DNA of 40,887 nucleotides from an uncultured Bacilli bacterium (GTDB lineage Bacteria > Bacillota_I > Bacilli_A > RF39 > UBA660). A model generated the notes under the pieces. It did not search any database and was not told the DNA's origin. It saw nothing but the letters and a program-made list of their open reading frames with translations. The stretch lies in NCBI GenBank assembly GCA_947629235.1, contig CANRCX010000012.1, positions 1-40,887 of the forward strand. Reading direction: 5' to 3'. This document shows positions 31,647 through 40,878 of the stretch, one piece after another (position 1 is the stretch's first letter; every line of letters starts with the position of its first letter). A program made the position numbers and the translations under genes.

Positions 31647-34209
31647 TGGCTTCATACCAATTTTTACCATAATCAATACCTACTTTTAATGGTACTGATA
31701 ATTTATATATATTTTCCATTGTATTTCTAACAAGTTCAATAATATCATTTAATTCATCATTTGGAGTATCAAATATTAATTCATCATGTACTTGTAATAA
31801 CATTTTAGTTTTATAACCTTTTTCTTTTAATTCATTATAAATTTTAATCATAGCCATTTTTAATATATCAGCACTAGTTCCTTGAATTGGTGTATTTAAT
31901 GCCATTCTATCTCCCATAGCTCTTATTAAATGATTAGTATTTTTAATTTCTTCTATTTCTCTTTTTCTATTTAATAGAGTTCTTACATATCCAAGCTCTC
32001 TTGTTTTTTTAACTATTTCATCCATATAATTATTAACTTCAGGATATAAATTTAAATATTTATCAATATATTGTTTTGCTTCACTAGCACTTATATCTAA
32101 GTTTTCACCTAAACCATAACCACTAATACCATAAACAATACCAAATATAACAGCTTTAGCGGTTCTTCTCATATTAGATGTTACATTTATTTCATCACAT
32201 CCAAATATATCAGCAGCTACATGTGTATGTATATCTTCTCCATTAATAAATGCTTGTTTTAAACTTTCACAATCACTTATATGAGCAAGTATTCTAAGTT
32301 CTATTTGAGAGTAATCACTAGATAATAATACACTATCTTCACTTGCAACAAAAGCTTTTCTTATTTTTTTACCCTCTTCACTTCTAACTGGTATATTTTG
32401 AAGATTTGGATCTACTGATGAAAGTCTTCCAGTTCTAGTACCAGTTTGTTTATATATAGTATGTATTTTACCATCTTTATGAATATAATCATTAAATGTA
32501 TCTAAATATGTAGTATATAGTTTATTTAAGTTTCTATATTCAAGTAATTCATTTATAATTGGATGAGAGTTTACATATTTAATTAATACATCATGGGCAG
32601 TAGAAGTTGCATTTTTACCCCTACCTTTTGGTAAACCTAATTTATCATATAAAATATATGCTAGTTGTTTTGGACTTGATATATTAAATTTTTCACCTGC
32701 ATAATTATAAATAGTATCTTCTAAGTTTGATAGTTTTACTTTAATATCTTCTTTTAATTCATCTATTACTTCACTTTTAACATTAATACCAGTAATTTCC
32801 ATATCAGCTAAAACACTAATTAATGGATGCTCAATATTATAATATAAATCATTTAATTCTTCAGATACTAATTTATCTTGAAAACTTTGTTCAGAATCAT
32901 ATAAATATTTAGCTTTTTTAACTATAGTAGACATTATTTCTTCATGAGTCATTGTACTTTTTTTACCAATAATATTATCATAATATGCAAGTTGTATACC
33001 AACTGTATTAGCTAAATATGATACATCATCTTTTACATTATAATTAAGTAAGTAACTTGCAATTAATGTATCAAATTTACTATTTGTTTTAATTCCTAAT
33101 CTATTTAAATAAACAATATTCTTTTTTAAATCAAATGTTACTTCAATATCATTAAGTAAATCTTTATTTAACATTAAACTTGCTTTATCAAAATAATATG
33201 ATTTTTTTCCATCATAAATAGATGCTCCGATCATATCAGATTCATGATAATTAGTACCATTTAATTCTAAATAGAAACTATATTTACCACTAAGTTCTAT
33301 TTTTCCTTTAACTTCTTCATATTCAATATTAGAATTATCTACTTTAGTTGGAATATTTTTTAAAAATGAATTAAATTCAAGTTCTTTATATTTATCAATT
33401 AATTTTTCTGTATCTGGTCCATTATATTTAATACTATCAAATGTATAATCAAAATCTATTGTTTTATAAATAGTAGCAAGTTTATATGAAAAATAAGCAT
33501 TTTCTTTATCATTAATTAATTTTTCTCTTGTTTTACCACTTATTTCATCTAAATGATTATATACTCCATCTAATGTTTCATATTTTTGTAATAAAGTTAA
33601 AGCTGTTTTTTCACCTATTCCTTTAACTCCAGGAATATTATCAGACACATCTCCCATTAATGCCTTTAAATCAATCATTCTAATTGGTTCTATTCCATAA
33701 GTTTCTTTAAAAGTATCTGTATTCATCATTATATAATCTTTTTGTTTTAATAATTTTACATCTACTTCATCACTAATTAATTGAAGTAAATCTTTATCAC
33801 TACTAATAATTGTAGCATTATAATCTTTATCTTCATCAGCCATTCTTGCAAATGTACCAATTATATCATCAGCTTCATAATTATCACATTCAATATATTT
33901 AATACCAAGAAGAGTACATATTTCTTTAGCAATAGGAAATTGAACTAATAAATCATGTGGTGTTTCAATTCTACCATCTTTATAATTTTCATATAAATCT
34001 TTTCTAAAATTATGACCTTTATCAAAAGCTACCATTATATATTCTGGATTTTCTTCATTAATAATTTTATTTATCATATTTACAAATCCATAAAGACCAT
34101 TAGTAGGTACACCTTTAGAATTTTTCATTAAATTACCCATATAAGCAGTAGCATAATAACTTCTAAATAATAAGTTATTTCCATCAATTAATATTGCTCT
34201 TTTTTTCAT
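31642..34209 (-). CDS. polA: DNA polymerase I
   Basis: 855 aa. Okazaki-fragment processing and repair synthesis. Residues 1 to about 290 are the 5'-3' flap nuclease (LIDGNNLLFRSYYA, EADDIIGT, GIGEKTA). The middle domain is 3'-5' exonuclease-like, but the first motif reads FYLELNG instead of DxE, so proofreading is probably dead, as in other Bacilli. The polymerase has DYSQIELRILAHI (motif A), RRTAKAVIFGIVYG (motif B) and QVHDELIF (motif C). In motif B the Asn that is usual before FG is Ile. GGTGAG is the ribosome site. Confidence 0.97.
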   Translation of the reverse strand: MKKRAILIDGNNLLFRSYYATAYMGNLMKNSKGVPTNGLYGFVNMINKIINEENPEYIMVAFDKGHNFRKDLYENYKDGRIETPHDLLVQFPIAKEICTLLGIKYIECDNYEADDIIGTFARMADEDKDYNATIISSDKDLLQLISDEVDVKLLKQKDYIMMNTDTFKETYGIEPIRMIDLKALMGDVSDNIPGVKGIGEKTALTLLQKYETLDGVYNHLDEISGKTREKLINDKENAYFSYKLATIYKTIDFDYTFDSIKYNGPDTEKLIDKYKELEFNSFLKNIPTKVDNSNIEYEEVKGKIELSGKYSFYLELNGTNYHESDMIGASIYDGKKSYYFDKASLMLNKDLLNDIEVTFDLKKNIVYLNRLGIKTNSKFDTLIASYLLNYNVKDDVSYLANTVGIQLAYYDNIIGKKSTMTHEEIMSTIVKKAKYLYDSEQSFQDKLVSEELNDLYYNIEHPLISVLADMEITGINVKSEVIDELKEDIKVKLSNLEDTIYNYAGEKFNISSPKQLAYILYDKLGLPKGRGKNATSTAHDVLIKYVNSHPIINELLEYRNLNKLYTTYLDTFNDYIHKDGKIHTIYKQTGTRTGRLSSVDPNLQNIPVRSEEGKKIRKAFVASEDSVLLSSDYSQIELRILAHISDCESLKQAFINGEDIHTHVAADIFGCDEINVTSNMRRTAKAVIFGIVYGISGYGLGENLDISASEAKQYIDKYLNLYPEVNNYMDEIVKKTRELGYVRTLLNRKREIEEIKNTNHLIRAMGDRMALNTPIQGTSADILKMAMIKIYNELKEKGYKTKMLLQVHDELIFDTPNDELNDIIELVRNTMENIYKLSVPLKVGIDYGKNWYEAK

Positions 34210-34285
34210 ATTCTCACCTAAAAATATTATACAATAATTATAATTTTTAATAAAGAAAAAATAATTATCTATAAAATGGTTTTAC

Positions 34286-34314
34286 TTTACAATTTAAGTA
34301 TTTTATGGTATAAT
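34286..34314 (+). promoter_or_regulatory. Promoter of the L,D-transpeptidase gene
   Basis: TTTACA at 34286-34291, 17-nt spacer, extended -10 TGGTATAAT (TATAAT 34309-34314). Confidence 0.8.
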
Positions 34315-34341
34315 ATTGATACTTTTTTAAAGGGGGATAAA

Positions 34342-35115
34342 ATGAAAAATAAAAAATTATTAAGAATTGTTTCTTTTGCATATGCATTATTAATAACAGG
34401 AAGTATATATGCAAGTACATTAACTAAAAAAAATGAAACAAATACAAAAGAAAGTAATAATACTACAATTAGTATGGTAGAAAATACTAATGATTATGAA
34501 GCTCAAGTTACAACTGAAAATAATATACCATCAAATAATGAACCTATATTTTATAATACAAATTATTATGCTTCATTATTAAGTGATTCAAATGTTTATA
34601 GTTATGATTATAGTACTGTACTTAGAACACTAGGAGAAAATGAATTAGTTTTATCTATTTCTAGTGATGGTAATTATGATTATATTGTAGATGAAAATGG
34701 TAATTATGGTTATATTAAATCTGATTTATTACATCCTTTTATAGATGAATATTTTGTAGAAGTAGATTTAGGTGATCAAACTGTAGATTGTTATAATGGT
34801 ACAGAAAATGTTTTATCATCTTATGTTACAACTGGTAAAGATTCATCACCTACACCAGAAGGTCTTTATAGTATTAATTCAAATAAAACAGAAGATACTT
34901 ATTTAATAGGTAAAGACTATAAATCATATGTAGATTACTGGATGCCATTTATAAATAATTCTTATGGTTTACATGATGCTTCATGGAGAAGTGAATTTGG
35001 TGGTAGTTTTTATCACAATTCAGGATCTCATGGATGTGTTAATTTACCATTTGATACAGCAAAAAGTATATATGAAAATTCAAGTGTTGGAACTCCTGTT
35101 TTAATACATAAATAA
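34342..35115 (+). CDS. L,D-transpeptidase (YkuD domain)
   Basis: 257 aa from ATG 34342, chosen because GGGGGAT lies just upstream and the promoter -10 (34309-34314) excludes an earlier start. A signal or anchor segment (about 9-26, IVSFAYALLITGSIYAS) and a Ser/Thr/Asn linker lead to an SH3-like region (about 80-130), then the YkuD catalytic domain with YHNSGSHGCVNLPF, carrying the active-site Cys and the preceding His. It would form 3-3 peptidoglycan crosslinks or attach proteins to the wall, and acts outside the membrane. Confidence 0.92.
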   Translation: MKNKKLLRIVSFAYALLITGSIYASTLTKKNETNTKESNNTTISMVENTNDYEAQVTTENNIPSNNEPIFYNTNYYASLLSDSNVYSYDYSTVLRTLGENELVLSISSDGNYDYIVDENGNYGYIKSDLLHPFIDEYFVEVDLGDQTVDCYNGTENVLSSYVTTGKDSSPTPEGLYSINSNKTEDTYLIGKDYKSYVDYWMPFINNSYGLHDASWRSEFGGSFYHNSGSHGCVNLPFDTAKSIYENSSVGTPVLIHK

Positions 35116-35146
35116 AGTGTCAAAAAATTGACACTTTTTATTTTTT
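35114..35146 (+). terminator. Terminator of the L,D-transpeptidase gene
   Basis: Stem AAAGTGTCAA (35114-35123) with TTGACACTTT (35128-35137), 4-nt loop, then a T-run. It begins in the TAA stop and may serve the convergent pilD weakly as well. Confidence 0.85.
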
Positions 35147-35903
35147 AAAATAAATTAAATATAAATGAATCTATTATATTTGAAAAGTATAATACTATTA
35201 ATGCTCCAATTATAATAAAAGGTCCAAATGGAATAATACCTTCTTTATTTCTTTTAATTGTAATAAATGAAAATATAAGTCCTATAACAGATGCTATAAA
35301 TAAAGCTACAAAACTATTTAAAAAACCTAAAGCAAGACCAATAACACCCATTAATTTAATATCACCATCACCTAAAGATTCTCTTTTAAATATTATATTT
35401 CCAAATACTTTTATTGCAAACATTACTCCAAATAATATAACTCCTATAACTATTTTCATAATTACAGTTGATGAATCAAAAATAAGGTATGTAAGTATTA
35501 ATCCAATAACAGAAAGAACTAATACTCTATCACTTATATAATAATATTCAAAATCACTAACTATTGTAACTATTAAAGTACAAGTTAATATTGTTGCAAT
35601 AAAGAATTCAATATTGAATTTAAATAATATATAATTTAGTGAAAACATTAAAGCACCAAGTACTTCACATATAAAGTAAATAAATCCTATCTTTTCTTTA
35701 CAATAAACACATCTTCCACCTTGTACAATATATGAAATAATTGGAATATTCATATACCATTTAAGTGATTTTTTACAAGAAGAGCAAAAACTACTTGGAT
35801 AAGTAGTTTTTATTTTATTTGGTATTCTATATCCCATGCAACCTAAGAAGCTTCCCATAATTGCACCTAATACAGCAAACCATACTGTAAATATTATATC
35901 CAT
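35145..35903 (-). CDS. Type IV prepilin peptidase (PilD/ComC, A24)
   Basis: 252 aa from ATG 35903, with GGGGGG 6 nt upstream; a TTG just before is ignored. It cleaves the prepilin leader and methylates the new N-terminus. Seen: the cytosolic zinc-type loop with two CxxC pairs (CSSC, CVYC), the first catalytic Asp in VSDFEYYYISD, the second in GDGDIKLMG, and about eight membrane helices. It follows pilC by 17 nt, so the two are one unit. Its likely substrate is the pilin at 27.9 kb. Confidence 0.93.
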   Translation of the reverse strand: MDIIFTVWFAVLGAIMGSFLGCMGYRIPNKIKTTYPSSFCSSCKKSLKWYMNIPIISYIVQGGRCVYCKEKIGFIYFICEVLGALMFSLNYILFKFNIEFFIATILTCTLIVTIVSDFEYYYISDRVLVLSVIGLILTYLIFDSSTVIMKIVIGVILFGVMFAIKVFGNIIFKRESLGDGDIKLMGVIGLALGFLNSFVALFIASVIGLIFSFITIKRNKEGIIPFGPFIIIGALIVLYFSNIIDSFIFNLF

Positions 35904-35920
35904 CAAAATCCCCCCTAGTA

Positions 35921-37777
35921 TTATGTTTGAACAGTTTGGTATAAATCAAACATTGGAATTAATACAGAGATTAATATAAATCCTACTATTACAGCTAGTG
36001 AAATAATCATTACTGGTTCTATAAATGTCTTAATTAAATCAACAGCTTGACGTTCTAATTTTTGATAATAATCTGCAATCTTTTCTAACATTTCAGCAAG
36101 TTCACCAGTAGATTCACCTGTTACAATCATAAAGTAAGCAACTTCAGGTATAGCCCAGTGATCTTTAAATGTTTCACTCATCTTATTACCTTTAATTAAG
36201 TTTTCTATTGTTCTAAGCATTATGTCTTTATATATTTCATTGTTTGTTATTTTAGCAAGAATATCTATACTATCAGCAAGTAATATGTTGTTCTTTTGTA
36301 ATGAAGAGAATGTTCTTGAGAACATTGACATTTCTTTATATATAATGATTTTACCAATAACAGGTAATTTCATAAATACTGTTTGCATGAACACTCTAAA
36401 TGCTTTAATGTTCTTATATAAGTAGATATATGCAGCTATTACACCTACAACTACTACTATAATAACAACATATTGTGTTTGTAAGAATGCTGAAATATCT
36501 AAACAAATTTGAGTTATTGAATTTATTGGTGTATCCATAGATTCATAAACTTCAACGAATTTAGGAACTATGTATGTTAACATAAATACTACTATGGCAA
36601 TTGCAAATACAAATACTATTGCTGGATAAGCTATTGCACTAACAATAGCACGTTTTGTATCTTCAACTTCTTGATAATAATCTGCCATTTCATCTAATGT
36701 GCTTTCAATATCACCAATCATCTCAGCAGATTTAACCATATTAACTAGAAGTGGTGGGAAAGTATTTCCTTGTCTCTTTAATGCATCTGAGAATGTTTGA
36801 CCCATTGTTAACTCATATATAAGTGACTCATATATTGGTTTATATTTCTTTCTCTTATCTTGTTGTGCTAAGACTTTAACTGCATCAGTTAATGGAATTC
36901 CAGCTTTAATATATGTAGATAATTGTGTAAGCCAGAATACCAAATCCTTAGTTTTCATCTTAGACTTAAATGCGCTTGTTTCACCATGTAAGAAGTTAAT
37001 GAATTTACTAGTAGTAATTTCATATACAATCATACCTTCATCAGTTAAATATGAATAAACATCCATTTTTGAAAATGCTGGGAAGTATGCTCTTACAATT
37101 TTACCTTCTTTATCTCTTGCAATATATCTATATGTAATTTTAATTTGATTTTTTACTGTATCTGGACTGTTTGGATTAATAACTAATGGAACATAATTTG
37201 CTTCTTGAGCTTCTCTTCTCTTTTTTACGAATGGCAAATTTTCCCATTTCTCTGAAAAATATTCTGCTAATCTTTGTACTAAAGGTTTACCAGCTGTTTT
37301 TTCTGCATATTTATCTAAGTATGCTTGTCTTACAGATTTATAATGATCATATGCTTTCTTTAGATATTTATAAATAAATCTAGGAATACTTAAGAATATT
37401 GTTGAAAATATAAAGCTTACTCCTACCCTTACACTATTGAATAACAATACAAATTCATTTACAAAACTCAAAAATCCTTTTTTAATAGCATAAAATATAG
37501 TTTCTCTCATAAAAGTACTCATTTTTCCAGAACCATATTTAAAGTAGCTATAAGTTTTACCAAATAATGAGAAAATAAAATGAAATATTCCATAGATACC
37601 TATAAAGACGCTTTTAACTAGATTCATTATTTCTCTAATAATAAAATTTAGTATTACGGATACATTTATTTTATTATTTGATTTAGCTTTTTTAGTTTTT
37701 TCTTTTAAAGCCTTATCCTTTTTAGATTTTGTAGTTTTAATTTTATTTTCTTTTTCTTTCTTTTCCTTTTTTGCCAT
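35921..37777 (-). CDS. PilC/ComGB-like assembly platform protein with long N-terminal extension
   Basis: 618 aa; usual length is 340-420. The canonical part starts at about 212 (ITYRYIARDKEGKIVRA) and has two T2SSF domains (about 278-400 and 480-605) with three hydrophobic helices, the platform of type IV pilus or competence pilus assembly. The first about 210 residues are extra: a Lys-rich 35-residue tail, then hydrophobic segments near 40-72, 90-135 and a charged helix to about 190. The extension is not recognised and could hold a partner or localise the platform. GAAGGAAG is the ribosome site; an extended -10 (37810-37818) precedes it. No pilB/pilT ATPase is in the window. Confidence 0.92.
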   Translation of the reverse strand: MAKKEKKEKENKIKTTKSKKDKALKEKTKKAKSNNKINVSVILNFIIREIMNLVKSVFIGIYGIFHFIFSLFGKTYSYFKYGSGKMSTFMRETIFYAIKKGFLSFVNEFVLLFNSVRVGVSFIFSTIFLSIPRFIYKYLKKAYDHYKSVRQAYLDKYAEKTAGKPLVQRLAEYFSEKWENLPFVKKRREAQEANYVPLVINPNSPDTVKNQIKITYRYIARDKEGKIVRAYFPAFSKMDVYSYLTDEGMIVYEITTSKFINFLHGETSAFKSKMKTKDLVFWLTQLSTYIKAGIPLTDAVKVLAQQDKRKKYKPIYESLIYELTMGQTFSDALKRQGNTFPPLLVNMVKSAEMIGDIESTLDEMADYYQEVEDTKRAIVSAIAYPAIVFVFAIAIVVFMLTYIVPKFVEVYESMDTPINSITQICLDISAFLQTQYVVIIVVVVGVIAAYIYLYKNIKAFRVFMQTVFMKLPVIGKIIIYKEMSMFSRTFSSLQKNNILLADSIDILAKITNNEIYKDIMLRTIENLIKGNKMSETFKDHWAIPEVAYFMIVTGESTGELAEMLEKIADYYQKLERQAVDLIKTFIEPVMIISLAVIVGFILISVLIPMFDLYQTVQT

Positions 37778-37809
37778 AACAAAATCTTCCTTCTTATTCT
37801 ATATATTTG

Positions 37810-37818
37810 ATTATAACA
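37810..37818 (-). promoter_or_regulatory. Extended -10 promoter of pilC-pilD
   Basis: Minus strand TGTTATAAT (TATAAT at 37815-37810), without a good -35. Confidence 0.5.
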
Positions 37819-37859
37819 TATAAATTAAAAAATAAAAACACTTTTTTTAAAATTTTTTA

Positions 37860-37865
37860 TATAAT
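37860..37865 (+). promoter_or_regulatory. -10 box of the 80-aa gene, very short leader
   Basis: TATAAT at 37860-37865 puts the start near 37872, at the AGGTGA ribosome site (37871-37876), 5 nt before the ATG. Confidence 0.5.
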
Positions 37866-37880
37866 ATTATAGGTGACATA

Positions 37881-38123
37881 ATGAATAGTAATATTTTAAA
37901 TATATTTAAGAAGGTAAATATATCATCAATTGCAAGTGGTGCTAATAAAACACTTAATATTGTAAAAAAGACTATTCCCGTTTATAAAGAAATAAGACCA
38001 TATATTAATCATGAAAAAACTATTTTCAAGAAAGAAAGTACAAATAATAGTGAAGAAAAAGAAAGTAATGTATCACTTACAAACACTAATGAATATAATG
38101 ATACTCTTACTTTCTTTCAATAA
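37881..38123 (+). CDS. Small YqfQ/VrrA-like protein, 80 aa
   Basis: An 80-aa protein with AGGTGA ribosome site. Residues 5-50 (NIFKKVNISSIASGANKTLN, VKKTIPVYKEIRPYINHEKT) resemble the conserved core of the YqfQ/VrrA family, which has a similar GxxKTLN ... IPxxxxxxPxI pattern; the charged, Ser/Asn-rich tail is not conserved. No membrane helix. The function of the family is unknown. It ends exactly where the convergent lepA ends, with no intervening base. Confidence 0.65.
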   Translation: MNSNILNIFKKVNISSIASGANKTLNIVKKTIPVYKEIRPYINHEKTIFKKESTNNSEEKESNVSLTNTNEYNDTLTFFQ

Positions 38124-39908
38124 TTATTCCATTTTATCAGTACTTAGTATTGTTAAAAATGCTTCTTGTGGAATTGAAACACTACCTACTTGTTTCATTC
38201 TTTTTTTACCTTCTTTTTGTTTTTCTAAAAGTTTTCGTTTTCTTGACACATCTCCACCATAACATTTAGCAAGTACATTCTTTTTCATAGCAGATATATC
38301 TTCTCTTGCTATAACTTTAGATCCAATACTTGCTTGAATTGGAACTTGAAACATTTGTCTTGGAATTATTTTCTTTAAATTCTTACAAATAACATTTCCT
38401 CTTTGATAAGCAAAATCTTTATGTACAATAATACTTAATGCATCAATTACTTCTCCATTTAATAATATATCCATTTTAACTAGTTTACTTTCTCTATTAC
38501 CAATAAATTCATAATCAAAAGATGCATAACCTTTAGTAAAACTTTTTAATTTATCAAAAAAATCATATACAATTTCTGCAAGTGGAAGCTCATATACTAT
38601 ATTTACTCTTTTTTCATCTATATATGAAAGAGATTTATATACTCCCCTTTTATCTTGACATAATTCCATAATAGAACCAACAAATTCATTTGGTACATAA
38701 ATATTAGTTTTTACAAATGGTTCTAATATTTTAGATATTTTAGTTGGTTCTGGCATTTTAGATGGACAATCTACAAATACACTACTTCCATCACTTAGAA
38801 TTACTTCATAAACAACAGAAGGACTAGTTGCAATTATATCAAGACCAAATTCTCTTTCAATTCTCTCTTCAATTATTTCCATATGAAGTAAACCTAAAAA
38901 TCCACATCTAAATCCAAAACCTAATGCAACTGATGTTTCTGGTTCAAAAACAAGTGATGCATCACTTAATTTTAATTTTAATAATGCTTCTTTTAATGAA
39001 TTATATTTTGAACTATCTACTGGGTATATACCAGAATATACCATTGGTTTCATAGGTTTATATCCAGCTAGCGCGGTTACTTCTTCTCCATCTTTGCATA
39101 TAGTATCACCTACTTCTACTTCAGTAATACTTTTAATAGATGCACTTAAAAAACCAACTTCACCTGATGATAACTCATTCTTTTTTATTTCTTTTGGTGT
39201 ATGTTTTCCAAGTTCTAATACTTCATATACTGCATTAGAATTTATAAATCTAATTTTATCTCCTACTTTTACACTACCATCTACTATTCTAACTAGAACT
39301 ACAACACCTTTATATGGATCAAAATAACTATCAAAAATTAAAGCTCTTAATTTATTTGAATTACTTTTAGGACTAGGTACTCTATCAATTACTGCATCTA
39401 ATAATTCTTCTACCCCTACTCCAGTTTTACCACTACATAAAATTATTTCATCTTTTTCAAATCCGATTGTATTTACAAGTTCATTAGTAACTTTTTCTAT
39501 ATCAGCATTTGGTAAATCTATTTTATTAATAACTGGTATTATTTTAAGATTAGCATCAAGTGCAAGATATAAATTAGCAAGAGTTTGTGCTTCAATACCT
39601 TGAGTTGCATCTACTACTAGTATTGCTCCTTCACATGCAGCAAGACTACGTGATACTTCATAACTAAAATCTACATGTCCTGGAGTATCTATTAAATGAA
39701 GTAAATAGCCTTTATAATGAAGTTCTACTGCATTTAATTTAATAGTAATGCCTCTTTCTCTTTCTAAATCCATAGAATCAAGTATTTGATCTTTTTTTTC
39801 TCTTTCACTTACTGCATGACAAACATCAAGTATTCTATCTGCAAGAGTACTCTTACCATGATCTATATGTGCTATAATACAAAAATTTCTTATTTTTTCC
39901 TTTTCCAT
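38124..39908 (-). CDS. lepA: Elongation factor 4 (LepA) GTPase
   Basis: 594 aa, normal length. Ribosome back-translocation and initiation-quality GTPase. Seen: AHIDHGKST (G1, about 13-21), the [12 protein letters not shown] switch I, DTPGHVDF (G3), NKIDLP (G4) and CSGKTGVGV (G5), then EF-G-like domains II, III and V and the unique LepA C-terminal domain ([51 protein letters not shown] in pieces). No Shine-Dalgarno site; an extended -10 lies exactly 7 nt before the ATG, so the mRNA is probably leaderless. Confidence 0.97.
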   Translation of the reverse strand: MEKEKIRNFCIIAHIDHGKSTLADRILDVCHAVSEREKKDQILDSMDLERERGITIKLNAVELHYKGYLLHLIDTPGHVDFSYEVSRSLAACEGAILVVDATQGIEAQTLANLYLALDANLKIIPVINKIDLPNADIEKVTNELVNTIGFEKDEIILCSGKTGVGVEELLDAVIDRVPSPKSNSNKLRALIFDSYFDPYKGVVVLVRIVDGSVKVGDKIRFINSNAVYEVLELGKHTPKEIKKNELSSGEVGFLSASIKSITEVEVGDTICKDGEEVTALAGYKPMKPMVYSGIYPVDSSKYNSLKEALLKLKLSDASLVFEPETSVALGFGFRCGFLGLLHMEIIEERIEREFGLDIIATSPSVVYEVILSDGSSVFVDCPSKMPEPTKISKILEPFVKTNIYVPNEFVGSIMELCQDKRGVYKSLSYIDEKRVNIVYELPLAEIVYDFFDKLKSFTKGYASFDYEFIGNRESKLVKMDILLNGEVIDALSIIVHKDFAYQRGNVICKNLKKIIPRQMFQVPIQASIGSKVIAREDISAMKKNVLAKCYGGDVSRKRKLLEKQKEGKKRMKQVGSVSIPQEAFLTILSTDKME

Positions 39909-39915
39909 AAATTAA

Positions 39916-39924
39916 ATTTTAACA
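39916..39924 (-). promoter_or_regulatory. Extended -10 promoter of lepA, leaderless
   Basis: Minus strand TGTTAAAAT (TAAAAT at 39921-39916); 7 nt separate it from the ATG, so +1 falls at the A of the ATG. TTTAAA at 39944-39939 (17-nt spacer) is a weak -35. Confidence 0.55.
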
Positions 39925-39951
39925 CAAAAAAATAGTTTTTTAAACTATTTT
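39925..39951 (-). terminator. Terminator of the TasA/SipW-type gene
   Basis: Stem AAAATAGTTT (39929-39938) with AAACTATTTT (39942-39951), 3-nt loop, then a T-run on the minus strand. Confidence 0.8.
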
Positions 39952-39959
39952 AATAATTA

Positions 39960-40649
39960 TTATTCATTTTCAACATTTTCATCTTCAATTACTTCAACAG
40001 GTTTATATTCTGCATTAAAATCAAGATTAGCAACAAAATATGTATTTTGTACTTCATTTGGTGTATTTTCATCAAGCCAAGTCCATAAACAATATGTCTT
40101 GTCTTCGCCAGATAAAAGAATATCATCTTTTAAAATAATATTATCTTCTAAATTACCATATGTATTAATAATAACATTTTCTCTATCTATATTTTTACTA
40201 CAATCACTTATACCAACTTTTATATTATTTGAATAAAGTTCTGTAAGACTTTTATATTCTTCAATATCATTAATTGGTTTATAATCTATATCTTCTTTTA
40301 ATTTAATAGTTAAAAATGATTTTAAAGTACCAGTATTTTTAATATTAAAAATATATGGATCACTTTTAAGTGCTTCTGTGTTACTTGTATATGGATAAAT
40401 ATTCTCAATAACACTTTGCCCATTTACATTTTTAGTACCTATTACTTGTCCAAAATTAGCATAATCTTTTTTACAAGTTTCATCTATACAAAAAGTAACT
40501 TCTAAATCTCCTATATTTATTGTATTATCTTCTCCTTTATCAATTGACATAAAATAAGCATAAGAAGACCCAATAAATATAGTTACTATTGCAAATACAA
40601 AAACTATTAATATAATCAATTCTTTTTTTACTAGTTTATCTATATACAT
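39960..40649 (-). CDS. TasA/camelysin-like exported protein (SipW-type leader)
   Basis: 229 aa. The N-terminus (LIILIVFVFAIVTIFIGSSYAYF) has the hydrophobic helix and SSYAYF ending typical of the TasA/CalY family, whose leaders are often cut by SipW-type signal peptidase. The body is an all-beta-looking domain with FCIDETCKKDY and NTGTLKSFLTI, about four cysteines and an acidic tail. In Bacillus, TasA forms matrix fibres; whether this one does is unknown. AAGGAGA is the ribosome site, TATAAT at 40668-40663 is its -10, and no sipW is seen next to it. Confidence 0.7.
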   Translation of the reverse strand: MYIDKLVKKELIILIVFVFAIVTIFIGSSYAYFMSIDKGEDNTINIGDLEVTFCIDETCKKDYANFGQVIGTKNVNGQSVIENIYPYTSNTEALKSDPYIFNIKNTGTLKSFLTIKLKEDIDYKPINDIEEYKSLTELYSNNIKVGISDCSKNIDRENVIINTYGNLEDNIILKDDILLSGEDKTYCLWTWLDENTPNEVQNTYFVANLDFNAEYKPVEVIEDENVENE

Positions 40650-40710
40650 ATACTCTCCTTAAATTATACTATATTAAATATATCACAATTATAAGTTTAA
40701 TACAAATGAA

Positions 40711-40736
40711 AAAAATGAAGAATTTTATTCTTCATT
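40711..40736 (-). terminator. Terminator downstream of the mscS remnant
   Basis: Stem AATGAAGAA (40714-40722) with TTCTTCATT (40728-40736), then a long T-run on the minus strand. It overlaps the stop (40735-40737). Confidence 0.85.
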
Positions 40737-40860
40737 ATTTATCAATATGTACATCTACTTGTTTATATGGAATCTCTATTTTATTTTTATCAAATTCTTT
40801 CTTAATACTTTCCCGAGTTTTGCAATTAAAGAAATTATAAAATATAAATAGACCTAGAAA
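40735..40860 (-). pseudogene. C-terminal remnant of a mechanosensitive channel (MscS family)
   Basis: The minus frame ending at 40735-40737 reads CKTRESIKKEFDKNKIEIP then YKQVDVHIDK, the C-terminal end of small-conductance mechanosensitive channels (IKKxFDxxxIEIPxxQxDVHI). The same frame is open for only 41 codons back to a TAA at 40861-40863 and has no start codon or ribosome site. The rest of the channel is missing, so this is the tail of a gene lost by deletion or rearrangement whose intact terminator remains. A sequencing or assembly break near the window edge is an alternative. Confidence 0.65.
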
Positions 40861-40878
40861 TTATCTAGGTTTTCTTTT
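40852..40878 (+). terminator. Plus-strand terminator hairpin inside the mscS remnant region
   Basis: Stem ACCTAGA (40852-40858) with TCTAGGT (40864-40870), 5-nt loop, then TTTCTTTT. No plus-strand gene precedes it in the window, which fits foreign or rearranged DNA at this junction. Confidence 0.65.
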
